Below, in pieces: positions 1 to 8,551 of a DNA stretch of 22,395 bases. The notes under the pieces were generated by a model. The model saw nothing but the letters and a program-made list of their open reading frames with translations, was not told the origin of the DNA and ran no database searches. Numbering within the stretch: the first letter of the stretch is position 1; every line of letters begins with the position of its first letter. The stretch covers positions 1 through 22,395 of the forward strand of contig JANBPU010000259.1 of NCBI GenBank assembly GCA_027575805.1, read 5' to 3'. This DNA comes from Mycoemilia scoparia. Taxonomy: Eukaryota > Kickxellomycota > Kickxellomycetes > Kickxellales > Kickxellaceae. The position numbers and the translations under genes were made by a program.

Positions 1-348
1 TCAATTGATATCGAGTTTATCCATAATTTAACCACAACAGATCTCGGCAAATGAACCCTCCTAGAAAATCAAGTTGAATTGTGTGTGTGAACACTTAATA
101 ATCAAAATGGCATTTACTATGTTTAAGCAACAATAATTTACTATTAAGTAAGGTTTATGCTGCCATCCATCCAAAAAGCATTCTATTATATAATAATAAT
201 CTCGGTGCCTAAATAACCTATTCTCAGTGGAATGTGTTTTCCATTGTCTGGGATTTGGAAAGCTTCATTTTAGCCTGATGCCACATCTGACTTAATTTTT
301 ACTTGTAAATCATCTGAAGCACCATCATTGCATTCCCAACTCTCCAAA
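1..348. repeat. Left arm of long inverted repeat around F-box-like gene
   Basis: Bases 1-156 are the reverse complement of 2677-2832 with three mismatches and no gaps, counted by eye. The tip reads TCAATTGATATC. Further in, to about 348, similarity to 2461-2650 continues at a visibly lower level, roughly 80%, with indels. The window starts exactly at the tip, so the repeat could extend further left. No coding potential is seen in the arm. Confidence 0.85.
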
Positions 349-497
349 TTATGAAAAAGGGGGAGTGGTTGTATATAAACTAAAAGAGTATATTGTCTAT
401 AATGTGAATAACATGATATAAAAGCTATAATATTGGTAGGGATTCTGAATACCAGCTTTAGCAATGGTCAAATCTTATACTAGCCAAACAAAATCAA

Positions 498-2186
498 CTA
501 TCTATTAATAATCATATGAGGAAATTCTTTTCTTAAAAGCCAGAGAATCTCATCTTTATCTGTACCAACACCCGCATTAAATATATGGCAAGTAAAAATC
601 CGAAGCATAGGGAAAAGTCCAATAAACTGTTTGAGCTGGTCAATGTTAGGGTTTGCTGATGCAAAGGTTACTCTTAATTGAACCAATCTTTCAAATGCTT
701 TATAATCCTTTCCATAGTGATTCCTTATTTTATGTACCACCTTTTCAATTCCATCAAGATTGGATGATGTTATAAAAAACAGGTATTCCAAGTTTGTGAA
801 TTGGGCAAGTGGAAACAGGACATCGATGCTCATAACACCCCAGCCTGAATTAAGATGAAGTCTTCTAAGGGTATTAGCACAGTCAAATGCAAGTGGTATT
901 TGGAATCGAGGTGGTAGTAGTGGCATATTTACCATGTCACCATCATTGTTATCATTATTGTTGTTGTTGTTATTGCCAAGCTGGATATCCTTGAATTTTT
1001 GTGAAACATCCCAAAAATCCACACCTTCAAAAAAGTATTCAAGAGCTTCGGAATATAATGCAAAGTCATAATAAAATTCTGATACATTTTGGCGTGCTGA
1101 TCGCCGCCATATTCCAATTTTTAGGTTGGCCAATTTGGAAAACAGCTCTGCTGTTAATTTGAATGCGGTTATGGTATTTATCTGATTATCATCATGGTTG
1201 GTGGTTATTTCAAGTTCTTTGAGATTTGGACAACTATCAGAGATTTGTAAAGTAAGCTGTGGTGGTGCAGTGTATATTTTAAGCTTGGTGACTGCCTGGT
1301 ATGTGGCCGAGGTAAATAAGTAGATGTGAGGAATTAATTGAAGCTCAATGTTTGGTATAGTTGGATTGGGATAATTGATGTTGAGTTTTATTAGTTTTAT
1401 GTCGCTGAGATTTGGAATCAATTCAGTATTGAATATCAGATTTTTATCCTTGATATTGTCAAATTGGGCTTTTGAGGCAAATATCTTGCCAATTGAAAGA
1501 TCTTTCAGATTATAAAATGATATTTTGCCAGCTTTTCTCAGAGAAGAAGATAATGAATTTGAATTGGTATGGTGGTGGTGGTCAATGGGCAGTTGGCTCT
1601 GGTCATCATCATCCTTTTTAACAAAAATATCATCAATAGCTTCGAAAGTGCAGCAAAGGAGTATTAGCGTTTCAAGGCTCGGAAGCCTTTCTAACAAAAG
1701 TGAAAGCGAAGGAAGATGAGCTATGGTTCCTAATTCAAGTGTGGTCAATCTGTTACAAAGTGGACTGATTATATTAATAAGCATTGGAGGTTCTAAAACT
1801 GGGAAATCGGTGCTTTCTATATTTCTATATATACGAAGTTTGGTGATGGTTGAGTGGAGCTTTGTATATCCACTCAGTTTATTCATAAACTCGGGCTCAA
1901 TGTAGATCTGAAGGTCAGTTAAACGCGGACACTTTGTAGCAAAGAAGTTATCTGGAAGTTCATCCTCAACTGTTAGTACATGAGCATAAGTTAAATACTT
2001 GTGTGCTATTTTGTAATCGGCCCTGTCATGTTCATAATATATCCAGGATCTGTAATGATAGGCAAGGACAATCTCATTCCATTCAACAGAGACTAACTTC
2101 AAGTCGTCCAAGTAATCCTTGTTGTGTCTTTGGTCATGTAATTCGCATATTTTCCATTTTAAATGATATGGTAGCTGTTTATCCAT
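498..2186 (-). CDS. F-box / leucine-rich-repeat-like protein
   Basis: An uninterrupted 562-aa reading frame. Residues about 5-50 look like an F-box: LPYHLKWKICEL, then a charged stretch, then DLKLVSVEWNEIV and YHYRSW, matching the usual pattern of LP near the start and a DL-x-VS-x-W core. The rest shows recurring leucine-rich strands such as LTDLQIYI, LTTLELG, LPSLETLILL, LKELEITT and LRRLHLNSGW, as in LRR-type F-box proteins. Such proteins usually serve as substrate receptors of SCF ubiquitin ligases; that role is inferred here. A poly-asparagine run (codons near 950-975) interrupts the repeats. The start chosen is the first ATG, directly before the F-box. The gene is intronless and sits alone between the arms of a long inverted repeat. 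Large lineage-specific F-box/LRR families are common in Mucoromycota, and an exact orthologue cannot be named. Confidence 0.85.
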   Translation of the reverse strand: MDKQLPYHLKWKICELHDQRHNKDYLDDLKLVSVEWNEIVLAYHYRSWIYYEHDRADYKIAHKYLTYAHVLTVEDELPDNFFATKCPRLTDLQIYIEPEFMNKLSGYTKLHSTITKLRIYRNIESTDFPVLEPPMLINIISPLCNRLTTLELGTIAHLPSLSLLLERLPSLETLILLCCTFEAIDDIFVKKDDDDQSQLPIDHHHHTNSNSLSSSLRKAGKISFYNLKDLSIGKIFASKAQFDNIKDKNLIFNTELIPNLSDIKLIKLNINYPNPTIPNIELQLIPHIYLFTSATYQAVTKLKIYTAPPQLTLQISDSCPNLKELEITTNHDDNQINTITAFKLTAELFSKLANLKIGIWRRSARQNVSEFYYDFALYSEALEYFFEGVDFWDVSQKFKDIQLGNNNNNNNDNNDGDMVNMPLLPPRFQIPLAFDCANTLRRLHLNSGWGVMSIDVLFPLAQFTNLEYLFFITSSNLDGIEKVVHKIRNHYGKDYKAFERLVQLRVTFASANPNIDQLKQFIGLFPMLRIFTCHIFNAGVGTDKDEILWLLRKEFPHMIINR

Positions 2187-2460
2187 CTCTTGAAAATTGG
2201 CTTATAAATGATAATAAAGAAAGCACAGAGATTGCAGCTATGCAGTTTCACAAATCTTTAAATGTAAACAAAATAAAAGTATTGTTAGGAATATGGGAGA
2301 AATAAAATATTGTGTAGTGGGATCTGAATATCCAACATAAGAGTTTCAACTATACTTGCTTTTACTAAAGGCTAAACTACTAGTGGGATTACCACCCAAT
2401 ATTATCGTGTTTTATATCAATTTATCTATATTTTATTATTCATGTCACTCTTTTACTTAG

Positions 2461-2832
2461 TTTGGAGAGTCATGGTATGAAACTTGTCCAGGGTATGTGG
2501 GTGTGCAATGATGGTGCTTCAGATAGTTTATAAATAAAAATAAAGTCAGATGTGGTAACAGGCCAATATGAAGCCTTCCAAATCCCAGACAAAGGAAAAC
2601 ATACTCTACTGAGAATTGGCTTTTTAGACACCGAGATTATTATATAATATAATATAATTTCAATTGATATCAGTAAAAACCTTACTCAATAGTAAATTAT
2701 TGTTGCTTAAACATAGCAAATGCCATTTTGATTATTAAGTGTTCACACACACAACTCAACTTGATTTTCTAGGAGGGTTCATTTGCCGAGATCTGTTGTG
2801 GTTAAATTATGGATAAACTCGATATCAATTGA
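2461..2832. repeat. Right arm of long inverted repeat
   Basis: This is the reverse complement of 1-348. The outer 156 nt (2677-2832) are about 98% identical to the left arm; the inner part (2461-2650) is more diverged. The outer block is itself bracketed by a 12-bp motif: TCAATTGATATC at 2660-2671 and GATATCAATTGA at 2821-2832. That makes 2660-2832 look like a 173-bp element with its own short terminal inverted repeats. Confidence 0.85.
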
Positions 2833-3326
2833 GAATTATTTGGTTACATATGATGTTTGCTTGATTAGAGCACTTGTTCATTAGCTGACCATCTGAGCAG
2901 CTCCACTTGGATGTAAAAATCTACCAAGCACAGGCAATGAAATGGATACAGTTCAATACTTTCACCGCATTTTCCATCACAGCCAAAATAATGCTGATCA
3001 TTTGGATTTATTGCTGCCCAAAGAGTGCGATTCACAATGATGATTTTTTATATCACTTGTGGATCCTCAGGCGGATGCTCAACCAAAGCAAAACCACCTG
3101 CGCAACCTCTCAAATGTGTGCGTGTTTTCTCAAATAAGAATCAGCTGCGAAATCCACAAAGAGGCATTTTTAAAATCAAGATACTCTGCTTGTGAACACA
3201 TGAGGAATCTCAACGCATGCTCACATGCCCGCAGTGAGCGTAAGAACAAAGCAGTGTAATTGGAGCAGCTCCAGATATAGCTGAAAAATTCAACTACCTC
3301 GGCTGCTGTAAGAAACTCTAAAAATG
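2833..3326. other. Intergenic region, no supported gene
   Basis: Between the inverted repeat and the TATA box of the small basic gene. Two short overlapping plus-strand frames (2907-3137, 3059-3259) have no recognisable motif and no promoter of their own. The stretch is probably upstream DNA of the gene at 3413. Confidence 0.5.
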
Positions 3327-3334
3327 TATAAAAA
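3327..3334 (+). promoter_or_regulatory. TATA box of small basic gene
   Basis: TATAAAAA followed by GGCCTG lies 86 bp upstream of the ATG at 3413, in the range seen for the other genes here (67-114 bp). This supports transcription of the short frame. The same TATAAAAAGGCC string recurs inside the coding region at about 3639. Confidence 0.55.
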
Positions 3335-3412
3335 GGCCTGCTATTGTCAGAGCATTTATCCCTATCGATTCCCTACTTATAATACGATTAATCTCAACAG
3401 CCATCCAATACA

Positions 3413-3703
3413 ATGAAAAGCGAATCTGTACGAACATCTTCGAAGGTCACCTCTTGGTTCAAACGCCTGACAAAGTCAATTAAAAATAATGACTCCCGTC
3501 ATAACAAAAACTCATTGTCAGGTAAAGTTGGTGGAAATAAAAAGAAGCCCAAAAAGCCATCCTCCTGGCATGGCTTCAAGAGACATGATCCTCGGCCTCC
3601 TGTGAGAGAAAGCCCACACCCCGGGATATTCGAGGACTATATAAAAAGGCCCACTATATCACCAAGGGGCCGAACCCAAAAAGGCAACAGTCGCTCTGGT
3701 TAA
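3413..3703 (+). CDS. Small highly basic protein of unknown function
   Basis: A 96-aa frame rich in Lys, Arg, Ser and Pro, with no acidic blocks, no signal peptide and no membrane segment. Basic clusters near residues 43-50 (KKKPKKP) and 81-93 could act as nuclear localisation or nucleic-acid-binding patches. I do not recognise a family. In favour of a real gene: a TATA box 86 bp upstream, an ATG that is the first one after the likely start site, and two hairpins just after the stop. Against it: short length and low complexity. It lies between the F-box-like gene and WBP1 and shares no obvious function with either. Confidence 0.45.
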   Translation: MKSESVRTSSKVTSWFKRLTKSIKNNDSRHNKNSLSGKVGGNKKKPKKPSSWHGFKRHDPRPPVRESPHPGIFEDYIKRPTISPRGRTQKGNSRSG

Positions 3704-3720
3704 AATATTCGAACATAAAA

Positions 3721-3765
3721 GGTCTCATGCTGAGACCAGGATCATTTTGGTTGTAAAAGACCAAA
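3721..3765 (+). other. Two consecutive small hairpins after the stop codon
   Basis: GGTCTCA-TGC-TGAGACC (3721-3737) is a perfect 7-bp stem with a 3-nt loop. It is followed by TTTGGT...ACCAAA (3746-3765), a 6-bp stem. Both fall in the presumed 3' UTR of the small basic gene. Their role is unknown, and they may be chance structures. Confidence 0.4.
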
Positions 3766-4231
3766 CCCAAACTTAATAAGATAGAATATGAAAAATAACC
3801 AAAATTGGAACCATGCATTGAAAGTGCACAGATTCCAAAGCGATTTCGGACTGCCAGTTTTCATTTTTCATATTGCACCATTGAGTTGTTTTAATTATAC
3901 ACCATGGCCATAAAATTTGATCATAGTGTCGCAGTCTAAATTTATTCATTTGAAATAAATTGTTGAAAATTATTTATTAACACAAATGTTGTATCTTGAC
4001 AGCCATGAAAATAAACACATGGGCAACCACAGTTGATTATCATACATTCGCCCCTCAAAAATAATCGCTCGTATAAGCTATTGAATAATGAATGATGATA
4101 ATAATAATAAAATGAAAATTGTATTGGTAAAGATTGTAGTAGTAATTTGTGGTAAATTGTAAAAGAAAAAAAAGAGAAGTCTGTGTAAATATAATAGTTT
4201 TCTAATACAACAACAACAATGACAATGACAA
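3766..4231. other. Convergent intergenic region
   Basis: AT-rich DNA between the convergent small basic gene and WBP1. It contains AATAAA-like strings on both strands and an ATA/ATG trinucleotide run near 4088-4112. Nothing else is supported. Confidence 0.5.
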
Positions 4232-5947
4232 TTACTTTTTCTTTTTGGATTTTGACTTGGACTTTGATTTGGTTGTGGTTGATGACGCTGGGGTGTTATT
4301 GAACTTAGTGGCAGTAGAAGTGGCCTCTACCTTGTCAACAACCTCGTCATCAATATCATCCTTCTTTTCAGACTCAAGTTTCCCGCCAGCAGTAACAGTG
4401 CCGGCAGTGCTGTTCTTTTCCTTATACCAAAGGAACATTGCCGACAAGGCAATAAAACTCAAGGCACTAGACAAAGCACTGGCATAATAGGGATAAGCCG
4501 CCGAAAGGAAGCGATCATGCTCATCGTGTCTAAATGGATGAATAGGAACGATCTGTCTGTCTTCAATGAACGAATATCCAGGTCTGTGGTACTGAGACAA
4601 GAAAGTAAAAACACCAATCTTGTCAGGCAGTCTTATATCTGCAGAATATGTTGTTGCTGTTGTTGTAGTTTGTTTATCAGATCTTTCGAGATTGACACGA
4701 AGATAAGGATCAAGCATAATTGCCTCAAACTGGAGCTTATCGTTATCTAGCTTGCTATCTTTTTCGATATCGAATGGCAGCCATTGATCATCAACGTACT
4801 GTGAGATATTGATTGAGTATTTGATATGGTCGCCTTCAGTATAATGGTCTGGCTGATGTCCCTCCTCCAGATCAGATTGCTTGCTGTGAAATGCCGGACC
4901 ATCGAACTTGAGGACAGATTTTTCTTGGAATACCCATTTCAAAATTTCGCCAATAAACTCTGCGTTGCCATTACTCTGTGTAGGGTTGTTGTTTGGGCCA
5001 ACTAATTTGTCAGAAAGCATTGCGGTGCTACCCAGGATCACGGTCCTGGCGTTATTTCTGGCCTGGTGGGCACTGACAAGAACCAGCTGACGGCCAGCCA
5101 CTATCAGATCATTTGGTTTTCCAGCTGGCTTTCCCTTTGTCTTTTCGTTAGGAGTTGTAGTATAAGAATAAGTCGATGGATTGCCACGCAACAAAGGCAT
5201 CAAAAGCTCACGTTTAGGATCAACCGTATGGCCAATGCCATCCTCGTAAATAACAGGCAATGCCGTCCAATTTCTTGCGCGATTGTTAATACTCTCAGAA
5301 GAAGAAGAGGATGTTTTGGCCAAAACTGTGGGATATTCCAAAACATTGGGCCAAGTCAAAACTCCTTCGCCCAAAGAAGCAGACCTCTTATTCTTCTTGC
5401 TGTTCTTTTGAGCACCTTCCGATCTGTGGCTGTTATATACATGATCAACAACTTTACTACCATTGGGTTCAAACTCTACACCAAACTGTTTAGCCAGGTC
5501 CCGATAGACCCCGCCAAGACCAGAAGTTGACGACGCCAATGATGACGCGCCAATAACAAGGTTACCACCATCATTAACAAACTCGATAAAATCTTTTGCG
5601 CTTAGACGATTACCTACAAAGCTCTTTGACTTATCGGGAGCCAGCAATATGGCATGATCATAAAGCCTTGTAGTTTCGTAATCAAATAGGTTGACTGACT
5701 TGTCCGTAGCGGATTTGGTGGTTATTTCAAACCCTCGATTTTTTAGTGTAGAAATAAGGTGGCTGTATTGAGTGGTTTGTTGTTCAATCGAATCCAGTAG
5801 TATTAGCAATTTGTCGCCAGTTGATGACTTGGCATTGACCACCACTACTAATGTTGTTGTTGTTAGTAGTAGTAACAGCAGCATACAATAGCAGCAATAT
5901 AGCATGCTAGTATATAGTCTCGACATCATCCTTCCTATATTGACCAC
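4232..5947 (-). CDS. WBP1: Oligosaccharyltransferase 48-kDa subunit (OST48/Wbp1)
   Basis: A single 571-aa frame. Residues 1-39 form a signal peptide: a hydrophobic LLLLLL...VVVV core ending at NA-K. Mature OST48-like sequence follows (DKLLILLDS, DGGNLVIGAS near residue 130). At the C-terminal end the family signature DRFLSAAYPYYASA leads into one membrane helix at about 487-507. OST48/Wbp1 is a non-catalytic, type I membrane subunit of the ER complex that transfers glycan to Asn-X-Ser/Thr. The last four residues are all lysine, so the KKxx retrieval signal typical of this subunit is kept. The protein is longer than the usual 430-460 aa because of a Ser/Asn/Lys-rich insert near 190-280 and a 60-residue charged cytosolic tail. 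It is intronless and diverges from FAM32A. Several in-frame Met codons lie in the first 15 residues, so the exact start is uncertain. Confidence 0.95.
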   Translation of the reverse strand: MVNIGRMMSRLYTSMLYCCYCMLLLLLLTTTTLVVVVNAKSSTGDKLLILLDSIEQQTTQYSHLISTLKNRGFEITTKSATDKSVNLFDYETTRLYDHAILLAPDKSKSFVGNRLSAKDFIEFVNDGGNLVIGASSLASSTSGLGGVYRDLAKQFGVEFEPNGSKVVDHVYNSHRSEGAQKNSKKNKRSASLGEGVLTWPNVLEYPTVLAKTSSSSSESINNRARNWTALPVIYEDGIGHTVDPKRELLMPLLRGNPSTYSYTTTPNEKTKGKPAGKPNDLIVAGRQLVLVSAHQARNNARTVILGSTAMLSDKLVGPNNNPTQSNGNAEFIGEILKWVFQEKSVLKFDGPAFHSKQSDLEEGHQPDHYTEGDHIKYSINISQYVDDQWLPFDIEKDSKLDNDKLQFEAIMLDPYLRVNLERSDKQTTTTATTYSADIRLPDKIGVFTFLSQYHRPGYSFIEDRQIVPIHPFRHDEHDRFLSAAYPYYASALSSALSFIALSAMFLWYKEKNSTAGTVTAGGKLESEKKDDIDDEVVDKVEATSTATKFNNTPASSTTTKSKSKSKSKKKK

Positions 5948-6498
5948 TGTCTGTCTTGGAGTGTGGGAGGTCAGGGTTCTTAACAGACGTAAGTCTCTGT
6001 TGCTATTGTTACCAAATGTTAAAGATGTATGTTCTGATGAGAATGAGAGATGAGGAAAGGCACGTGCAATCTACTGCTACTAAGCAGACACAAGGATAAA
6101 TTACCAAAACAAGGTATGTGTTTCCTGTTTGTAATAAAAGTATATACTAGAAATAAGAAAAAATAAAAGAGAACACAACAAATCTACTATTGTAATAATC
6201 AAGCTGGTAGATACAGTCAACGTTTATTAATACTCTTCATCTTCTAGTGATGTTATGATCAAATGGATAGTTAATCAATAATCACGTGATAATACCATAA
6301 TACGCAATAAAGTATTTTCATGTATATATCTCAGACTTTAATGATATAAATGAATGTGTTTTAAATAATGATGGCGTGGATGATTTAGTGTATGATAGTC
6401 TTTTAAAAAAGCACTAATAATCTTTGCCATACTACTACAATTAGCTAGCTATTTTAAATACTAAAAGATATATATGTAAAGAGACGACGACGACGACG
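5948..6498. promoter_or_regulatory. Divergent promoter region of WBP1 and FAM32A with two CACGTG boxes
   Basis: A 551-bp space between two divergent start codons. CACGTG occurs at 6061-6066 and again at 6283-6288, the second inside the palindrome ATCACGTGAT. CACGTG is the core site of fungal bHLH factors (Cbf1/Pho4/SREBP type). A GAC trinucleotide run (6483-6498) directly precedes the FAM32A ATG. No strong TATA box stands out for either gene, as is common for housekeeping genes. Confidence 0.5.
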
Positions 6499-7362
6499 AT
6501 GTCAGAATATGATTATGGTGTAATGAAAGGTGCTCTGAAACTAAAAAAGGGTACGGATATATTCAAGTAAGTAACTATTAACCTTCTGGACTAACAATTC
6601 TGAAGAGTAGTTAAGAGCTTATATTATCTGGAGATTAATATGTTGATATACGTAATCGATGATGGTGTGTGATAGGAAAAAATCAAAGAAGAGCAAGAAA
6701 AAGAAGTACGGTGATAATAAATCCTCCTCAAAGTCTGTAGTGCACGAAAAGATTGCAGCCGAAGTTTTATCAAAGAATGAAAAGTCTGGTGATAATGAAG
6801 AAGAGACAGGCTCTAATGATGATGGCGGTGGTGAGATCGAAACCAAAAAACATTCCCAGATGGCTTCAACAACAGATGGTGGCGTTATGTTGACAAAGGC
6901 TCAAATACAGTTCAATGAAATTAAACGAAAGAGACAAAAAGAAAAAATTGAAAAGTTGGCAGACAAGTCACATCGAGAAAAAGTCCAGGTAAGTAGTATT
7001 CGAGCTCGATTTTGGTAGTTGTGGACATGATCGGTGTTTGTTTGAGTTTATTAGGAGGGAAATGATATTGTAATATTGTCTTAATTTGTTGACGATGTAT
7101 AATAATATAGGAATTTAATGAGAAACTTGAAAGTCTTCCTGAACATCATGACATTCCAAAGGTAATCTTTTTTAAATATTATTATATATGGGTGATTATT
7201 TTTGAAGGGTGAAAGTTTACTAGTAAAACTGGACATCAATTTGACTGTGATTGCCCTCATAATCATTCACCCTTCAAAAATTATTGCCCATATGGTGTGT
7301 GGGTGGGTGTGTTTTATGATTTTTAATTTAAATTGTTTTTTATTTAGGTTGGACCTGGGTAA
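6499..7362 (+). CDS. FAM32A: FAM32A-like protein, four exons
   Basis: Exons 6499-6566, 6676-6988, 7111-7161 and 7348-7362 give a 148-aa protein; introns of 109, 122 and 186 nt start GTAAGT, GTAAGT and GTAATC and all end in AG. The N-terminus (MSEYDYGVMKGALKLKKG) matches the G-x-LKLKG start of FAM32A. A lysine-rich run (KKSKKSKKKK) follows, then an acidic Gly/Asn spacer. The conserved C-terminal half has TKAQIQFNEIKRKRQKEKIE, KSHREKVQEFNEKLESLPEH and DIPKVGPG; the last exon codes only VGPG. Human FAM32A is about 112 aa and is associated with the late spliceosome (C complex, 3' splice site region); a similar nuclear role is inferred. The extra length is in the low-complexity spacer. Intron 3 carries a 108-bp MITE-like element; without it the intron would be 78 nt. 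The reading frame holds across all three junctions. Confidence 0.93.
7186..7293 (+). mobile_element. 108-bp MITE-like element, copy 1 (in FAM32A intron 3)
   Basis: Begins ATATGGGTGATTA and ends TTATTGCCCATAT. The terminal inverted repeats of about 28 bp contain AATTTTTGAAGGGTGAA-type sequence, with a non-palindromic centre (ACTAGTAAAACTGGACATC). It has the same length as copies 2, 3 and 5. No coding capacity. The palindromic ATAT ends prevent a firm call of the target-site duplication. Confidence 0.85.
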
Positions 7363-7458
7363 CATAATATCGTTTTCGTTTCGCGGACAGTTGCTGTGTA
7401 TTTGGATTTTTTGTTGTTATTTTTAAATTTAAAATAAACGAATAAATATTTCAACTAA

Positions 7459-7566
7459 ATTTGGACAATAATTTTTGAAGGGTGAAAGTTCACTAGCAAA
7501 ACTGGACATCCATTTGGTTGTGATTGCCCCTATAATCATTCAACCTTCAAAAATTATTGCCGATAT
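7459..7566 (+). mobile_element. MITE-like element, copy 2
   Basis: Same 108-bp unit and same orientation as copy 1, about 165 bp downstream of it, just past the FAM32A stop. The left terminus is mutated (ATTTGGACA) and the right TIR has two changes (CAACC, GCCGATAT). It forms the exact left border of the region shared with the second 198-aa gene copy. Confidence 0.85.
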
Positions 7567-7944
7567 GGAGTAAAGTTGAGCAAAAAGAAGATTGAAATAA
7601 TAAAGACGGCTTCAAGGCATTCGAGAGATGGGATGTATTTATGATCATAAAGAAATTACTAGTTCAAAGAAGAGACATCATTCTGATGCTTCCTCAAGGC
7701 TCAAACAAGATCAGTTGGTTATTTACAAATAAAAAAATATAGATAATTATTCATTGTAAACGAGTTAAATGTTATAATAGCAATATGAACTATGATGATG
7801 CTGACATTGTCACAATGCTTAACTGCGATATTGAAGAATAGTGTATATGAATGTTAATCTGTATTTGCAAGCAATAATATTGAAATTCCAATAAAAATAT
7901 AAAATCCTAATAGTTGGCATTTACTGCCACTGCCAAATGGCTGT

Positions 7945-8541
7945 TTAGCGATGCATTTTCATTATGTACTCATCACCATGGTCCAAGGTTTCGCATGCCA
8001 GCTCAATAATATTATGCATGGCATATTTATAGCGCCCAATTTGTTCAGGCCTATTCAGGTTAAAGATGCTTTGAGGCCTAATTCTTCCTGCCCACTTTCT
8101 CATTATGTTTAACTTGTTGTCTTTGGTTATCGTAGTCACTTGGCAAGAGAAAAGTTTAGGTCTGTCCACCTCCTTCAGTCCTTTCTTGTGAGCTCTTAGA
8201 CATCTGAGCGGGTTTTTGTACTTGTTGCATTGAAGCAACCGTAGATATGCCTTTTCGTCATAGCTTTCCATTACGCCGTGCATTATTACATTGTTATGAG
8301 TCAGGATGCTGTGATATCCTGGAATGTCATGATGTATCTCAATGCCACCTCTTTCTGCGCATAGTTTGGATATGATTGAATCCACTTCTTGTGGTATCTT
8401 GACATATTGATCAGTTCCAGAGGTATTGGATCCTGCTCCAGATGTGGTCGTTGCATTGTCCTCACTCCTTGCTACTGACCTAGTTCTGGGCTTCTTTCTG
8501 AAAGGTTCTGATTTAATTGGGGTTGCTTTTGCTTTAGGCAT
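7945..8541 (-). CDS. 198-aa basic protein of unknown family, copy A
   Basis: I do not recognise this protein. The start MPKAKATP at 8541 is chosen over an upstream in-frame Met at 8613 because all three copies then have exactly 198 residues. The N-terminal 60 residues are disordered-looking, with a basic cluster (RKKPRTRSVARSE) that could be a nuclear localisation signal and a Ser/Thr/Gly-rich linker. The core from about residue 48 is dense and conserved: VDSIISKLCAERGGIEIHHD, PGYHSILTH, MESYDEKAYLRLLQCNKYKN, then WAGRIRP, IFNLNRPEQIG and a CETLDHGDEYIM end. No zinc-finger spacing, membrane segment or signal peptide is seen. It is about 87% identical to copy C, counted by eye. Uninterrupted frames in all copies suggest they were functional recently. 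Confidence 0.75.
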   Translation of the reverse strand: MPKAKATPIKSEPFRKKPRTRSVARSEDNATTTSGAGSNTSGTDQYVKIPQEVDSIISKLCAERGGIEIHHDIPGYHSILTHNNVIMHGVMESYDEKAYLRLLQCNKYKNPLRCLRAHKKGLKEVDRPKLFSCQVTTITKDNKLNIMRKWAGRIRPQSIFNLNRPEQIGRYKYAMHNIIELACETLDHGDEYIMKMHR

Positions 8542-8551
8542 TATTTCAAAA

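Larger units (their letters stand above)
7459..8551 (-). repeat. Segmental duplication unit A (MITE + 3' flank + 198-aa gene)
   Basis: This unit is nearly collinear with 9166-10257. Shared sequence begins at the MITE terminus and stops about 10 bp upstream of the gene's ATG (after TATTTCAAAA). Flanks outside these limits are unrelated by eye. The 3' flank between MITE and gene (7567-7944) is almost as well conserved as the coding part. Confidence 0.8.

Noticed and set aside
2907..3259. Two overlapping short plus-strand ORFs
   Set aside because: No promoter of their own, no motif and odd composition; they lie in the upstream region of the 96-aa gene.
5460..5490. GGTTCAAACTC, a tRNA T-loop-like string
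   Set aside because: It lies in the WBP1 coding frame and no matching acceptor, D or anticodon arms were found around it.
4245..5530. Several plus-strand ORFs opposite WBP1
   Set aside because: Shadows of the well-supported WBP1 frame on the other strand.
7186..7293. Reading the spaced 108-bp units as a CRISPR array or tandem repeat
   Set aside because: The units are dispersed, differ in orientation, have TIRs and lack regular spacers; the genome is eukaryotic.
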